A stretch of DNA of 64,000 nt, from NCBI GenBank assembly GCA_038239345.1, contig JBBSEX010000015.1, positions 1 to 64,000 of the forward strand, read 5' to 3'. The translations under genes and the position numbers were made by a program. Source of the DNA: JBBSEX01 sp038239345 (lineage in GTDB: Bacteria; Acidobacteriota; Terriglobia; Bryobacterales; Bryobacteraceae). Within the stretch, counting starts at the first letter, position 1. Each line of letters starts with the position of its first letter. Shown here one piece after another: positions 61,553 to 64,000 of the stretch. The notes below the pieces were generated by a model that had not been told where the DNA came from, made no database searches, and saw only the letters and a list, made by a program, of their open reading frames with translations.

Positions 61553-62179
61553 CTATTTCTTCGGCTTGCGGGATGAGGCGAAAAACTTCTCATTCGTCAC
61601 GCGCGAGCCGGCAATGAGGATGTCGACGATACGGCGGGCGCTCGGCTCCCAGCCCGGTAGAGCAGTCGTGTGGAAGACACCGACCAGGGCCCGAACGAAA
61701 TCTTGGGGGTCGGTATCTGGACGGAGATCGCCGCTGTAAATTGCCCGATGGACCAAGGCGACGAAAGCGCCGTGGATAAGACCGCGCGCCCCTTCGATGA
61801 GGCGCATAGACCCGCCGGCGACGGTATCCATTGCGGGAATGATGAGCCTTTTGTCGGCCACATGGTCGATGAAGAGAAGCATCCACGCGCGAAGGGCTTC
61901 GAGCGGCAGCATTGTGGCGGCAAAGCGCTGCCCGGCCGCAGTCAGTTTTTCCACTTCGCCGCGGTAAACTGCCTCGATCAGAGCGTCGCGAGTTGGAAAG
62001 TGGCGGTAGAGAGTGCCTGGGCCGATGCGCGCTTGGCGAGCGATGTCGTCGAGTGTAGCTTCCGCTCCGTGGCGCGTGAAGGCGACCTTGGCAACCTTGA
62101 GGATGCGCTCGCGGTTGCGCTGCGCGTCGGCTCGGGGCTTGCGTGCGGCCGAAGGTGGCGAGGACTGCTTTTCCGGCAT
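61553..62179 (-). CDS. TetR-family repressor
   Basis: A 208-residue TetR regulator. The helix-turn-helix is in the first 70 residues, with RERILKVAKVAFTRHGAEA and GPGTLYRHFPTRDALIEAVY. The C-terminal ligand domain is variable. It is divergent from the NAD-epimerase gene, and the shared gap holds two copies of GGAGA-N3-TCTCC, which are its probable operators. It likely represses both itself and the epimerase gene until an inducer binds. Confidence 0.92.
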   Translation of the reverse strand: MPEKQSSPPSAARKPRADAQRNRERILKVAKVAFTRHGAEATLDDIARQARIGPGTLYRHFPTRDALIEAVYRGEVEKLTAAGQRFAATMLPLEALRAWMLLFIDHVADKRLIIPAMDTVAGGSMRLIEGARGLIHGAFVALVHRAIYSGDLRPDTDPQDFVRALVGVFHTTALPGWEPSARRIVDILIAGSRVTNEKFFASSRKPKK

Positions 62180-62208
62180 ACATAAGCATCGCAGAAAAGA
62201 TTTCTTGC

Positions 62209-62253
62209 AACCGGAGACGATCTCCGGTTATCTAACAAACGGAGATTGTCTCC
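62209..62253. promoter_or_regulatory. Two probable TetR operators
   Basis: AACCGGAGA-CGA-TCTCCGGTT (62209-62229) is a perfect 9-bp inverted repeat. GGAGA-TTG-TCTCC (62241-62253) repeats its core 28 bp on. Both lie between the divergent TetR and epimerase genes. Confidence 0.75.
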
Positions 62254-62255
62254 AC

Positions 62256-62282
62256 TTTAGTAAACGCCGATTTTAGTAAACG
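62256..62282 (+). repeat. Direct repeat TTTAGTAAACG (two copies)
   Basis: TTTAGTAAACG occurs at 62256-62266 and 62272-62282, 16 bp apart, between the operators and the ribosome site AAAAGGA of the epimerase gene. It may hold promoter elements or be a small duplication. Confidence 0.5.
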
Positions 62283-62297
62283 GCAAAAGGACTAACT

Positions 62298-63185
62298 ATG
62301 CGAGTTTTTGTGACTGGAGCGACAGGATTCATCGGGACGGAACTGGTGAAGGAACTCATCGAGGCCGGGCATCAGGTGCGCGGGATGGCACGCAGCGACG
62401 CAGGGGCGGAGCAGTTAAAGTCTGCTGGCGCCGAGCCGCATCGGGGCGATCTTAAGGACCTGGACAGCCTGCGCAGCGGGGCAACGGGCATGGATGCCGT
62501 GGTGAACCTTGCCTTTAACCACGACGACTTCTCCGAGTTCGCTAAGAGCGCGGACGACGAGCGGAAGGCCATTGAGGCGCTAGGTTCCGTACTGGAACCG
62601 GGCAAGCTGCTGATTGTGACCTCGGGGACCGGACTGGCGAGCGGCGGACCGGGGCACGTGCGCACGGAGAGCGATCCGCCGGCGATCTCGGGAGCGCTAC
62701 CTCGGCAGCCTGAACAGACAGCAAGAGTCGTAGCCGAGCGGGGTATCCGGGTGGGGATTGTGCGCCTGCCGCAGGTGCATGACACGCGCAAACAGGGACT
62801 GGTGGTTCTATTGACGCAGACAGCTCGGGAGAAGGGTGTTTCGGCCTATGTCGGCGATGGCGCGAATCGCTGGGCGGCGGCTCCGTTGCAAGACGTAGCG
62901 CATCTGTATCGTCTCGCGATCGAGCAGACGGGACCGGGGGTGACGGTGTATCACGCGGTGCAGGAAGAAGGCGTGGCGCTGCGCGAGATCGCCGAGACGC
63001 TTGGCAGAGGGCTGAAAATGCCAGTGGTGGCGATCGATCCAGAGAAGGCTGGCGAACACTTCGGGTGGGCTGCGCACTTCGCGGGGTTGGACATGCCGGC
63101 TTCCAGCGATTGGACGCGCAAGGCGCTGGATTGGGAGCCCACTGGGCCGGGCTTGATCGAGGATCTGACCAACATGAAGTTCTGA
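62298..63185 (+). CDS. NAD-dependent epimerase/dehydratase family protein
   Basis: A 295-residue atypical or extended SDR. VTGATGFIGTELVKELI binds the cofactor, and the Asp pair in HRGDLKDLDSL follows. The usual YxxxK is not clear; TSGTGLASGG stands near the Ser position, so activity may differ from sugar epimerases. Similar TetR-linked genes act on small organic compounds. AAAAGGA precedes the ATG. Confidence 0.88.
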   Translation: MRVFVTGATGFIGTELVKELIEAGHQVRGMARSDAGAEQLKSAGAEPHRGDLKDLDSLRSGATGMDAVVNLAFNHDDFSEFAKSADDERKAIEALGSVLEPGKLLIVTSGTGLASGGPGHVRTESDPPAISGALPRQPEQTARVVAERGIRVGIVRLPQVHDTRKQGLVVLLTQTAREKGVSAYVGDGANRWAAAPLQDVAHLYRLAIEQTGPGVTVYHAVQEEGVALREIAETLGRGLKMPVVAIDPEKAGEHFGWAAHFAGLDMPASSDWTRKALDWEPTGPGLIEDLTNMKF

Positions 63186-63359
63186 CGAAGCCGCGTCGCA
63201 GCTTCAAGCCTGGGCTCACTCGGGACCCGTTTAGTGTGACAGGATTACCGCATTCAGGAAATTCCGGGATGGGCCCCCGGCAATAAGTGCCCGATTTGAC
63301 ACAGCAGTACTACCATTACTCTTTCCGCGGAAGTACTAAGTATTTCATTTTCAGGTACT

Positions 63360-63389
63360 TGCGCTACCGTTACAAACCCTGGTATGCTG
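63360..63389 (+). promoter_or_regulatory. Probable promoter of the OmpA-type lipoprotein gene
   Basis: TTGCGC (63360-63365) and TATGCT (63384-63389) are spaced 18 bp. The rest of the 235-bp gap from 63186 shows no gene; a weak CCGGG/CCCGG hairpin near 63268-63288 lacks a T tract. Confidence 0.4.
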
Positions 63390-63420
63390 CTTGCTAATTC
63401 CAAACAGGAGGCTCAACCAT

Positions 63421-64000
63421 ATGTTCAACAGGGGAATTGCCCCGGGGGCAGTGCTTAGCGCGGTTTCGATGCTAGCTCTTGCAGGCGCAGGCTGCGCGAC
63501 GAAAAAGCATGTTCGGGAAGCCATCGCTCCCGTCCAGAACAGGGTATCGGATGTCGAGAAGAAAACTGCGGAAAATACTACCGCGATTGGCGATCTTGAC
63601 CGAAACGTATCCCGCGCCGATGAGCGTGCCATGGAGGCCGATCGCAAAGCAGTGGCTGCTGGTCAAGCCGCATCGAAGGCGAATGATCTTGCAATGCAGG
63701 CTGGACAGAAAGCGGACGGAGCCAATACGCTAGCGCAGCAAAGCATGAGCAAAGCCGACAGCGTGCAGCAGAATCTGGCGCGGACGGTGGACAATCTCGA
63801 CAATTACAAGATGGTGAGCACGGAAAAGCTGCTCTTCAAGGTCAATCACAGCGAGTTGGATAAGGACGCGAAAGCCAAGCTCGATACCTTCGCCGAAGGC
63901 TTATCGTCCGTGAAGAATTACATTATCGAGGTGGAAGGATTCACCGATCGCACTGGCAACAAGGCTTTAAATCTGGAGTTGAGCCGGCGGCGCGCGGAAG
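63421..64000 (+). CDS. OmpA/Pal-type lipoprotein (3' truncated by window end)
   Basis: The 193 visible residues begin with a lipoprotein signal (LSAVSMLALAGAGC, lipobox Cys near residue 25). A long alanine-rich heptad region of about 90 residues follows, resembling Lpp-type coiled coils. Then the OmpA-like peptidoglycan-binding domain opens with KLLFKVNHSELDKDAKAKLD and VEGFTDRTGNKALNLELSRRRA. It would anchor the outer membrane to peptidoglycan. AGGAGG lies 9 bp before the ATG. The frame is open to the window end. Confidence 0.92.
   Translation, partial: MFNRGIAPGAVLSAVSMLALAGAGCATKKHVREAIAPVQNRVSDVEKKTAENTTAIGDLDRNVSRADERAMEADRKAVAAGQAASKANDLAMQAGQKADGANTLAQQSMSKADSVQQNLARTVDNLDNYKMVSTEKLLFKVNHSELDKDAKAKLDTFAEGLSSVKNYIIEVEGFTDRTGNKALNLELSRRRAE

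Overview
The window reads as chromosomal DNA of an Acidobacteriota member, most likely near Candidatus Solibacter/Bryobacter. This is inferred from family content: two long orphan MacB/FtsX-type permeases of the acidobacterial duplicated type (ADOP), an acidobacterial-style VWA protein, many GT39-like membrane glycosyltransferases and secreted M28, M1 and M61-like peptidases. No rRNA, tRNA, CRISPR array, prophage or intact insertion sequence is visible. Coding density is high and most intergenic gaps are under 150 bp.

Layout. 1-1.06 kb: the 3' end of a DUF87/HerA-like P-loop ATPase. 1.06-1.77 kb: a wrecked Rpn-type nuclease/transposase gene. 1.76-6.2 kb (minus): a tetrapyrrole operon of ccsA-like, hemA, hemC and a cobA-hemD fusion. 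Nearby is a siroheme sulfite/nitrite reductase (8.4-10.1 kb), a plausible user of the CobA product. 6.3-8.3 kb: an SDR and a single-ring ClpB-like AAA protein, closed by a bidirectional terminator. 10.2-22.4 kb: glycosyltransferases, a secreted HIT protein, altronate dehydratase, a DsbA-like thioredoxin, an M28-PDZ peptidase, a LarA-like protein and an ADOP permease. 22.4-23.3 kb: two near-identical orphan Flp pilins with matching upstream blocks. 23.4-26.8 kb (minus): a Tat-exported DUF362 protein coupled to a prenyltransferase-repeat protein, an unknown C-tail-anchored protein and a YbgC-type thioesterase. 26.9-29.6 kb: a MoaD-MoaE fusion, VWA protein, Hfq-like protein and inositol monophosphatase. 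29.7-33.1 kb: a nucleoside salvage cassette (pyrimidine phosphorylase, CNT transporter, purine phosphorylase). 33.1-37.9 kb: a second ADOP permease, then Fur coupled to an FHA-GAF-PP2C phosphatase. 37.9-41.8 kb: quinone oxidoreductase, an unknown membrane protein, a Ycf48-like repeat protein and an M61-like protein with an altered zinc motif. 41.8-47 kb (minus): a complete iscRSUA-hscBA-iscX operon lacking fdx. 47-55.2 kb: typA, arsA-bcp, deformylase-SDR, and an M1 peptidase with a membrane partner. 55.2-61.5 kb (minus): the glycine cleavage operon gcvT-H-PA-PB followed by a GT39 gene. 61.5-64 kb: a divergent TetR/NAD-epimerase pair with paired operators, then a partial OmpA-type lipoprotein.

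The strongest observations are: (i) repeated -10 boxes only 7-9 nt ahead of start codons, suggesting widespread leaderless transcription; (ii) an IscR-type operator overlapping the predicted isc transcription start; (iii) an HscB with an N-terminal four-cysteine module as in eukaryotic HSC20; (iv) the twin Flp pilin genes, one with Ala in place of the cleavage-site Gly; (v) an M61-like protein with HHxxH instead of HExxH; and (vi) a MoaX-type fusion. I did not find a clearly new multi-gene defence or biosynthetic system. The best candidates for undescribed biology are the DUF362/prenyltransferase-repeat pair, the single-ring ClpB-like ATPase and the pilin locus.
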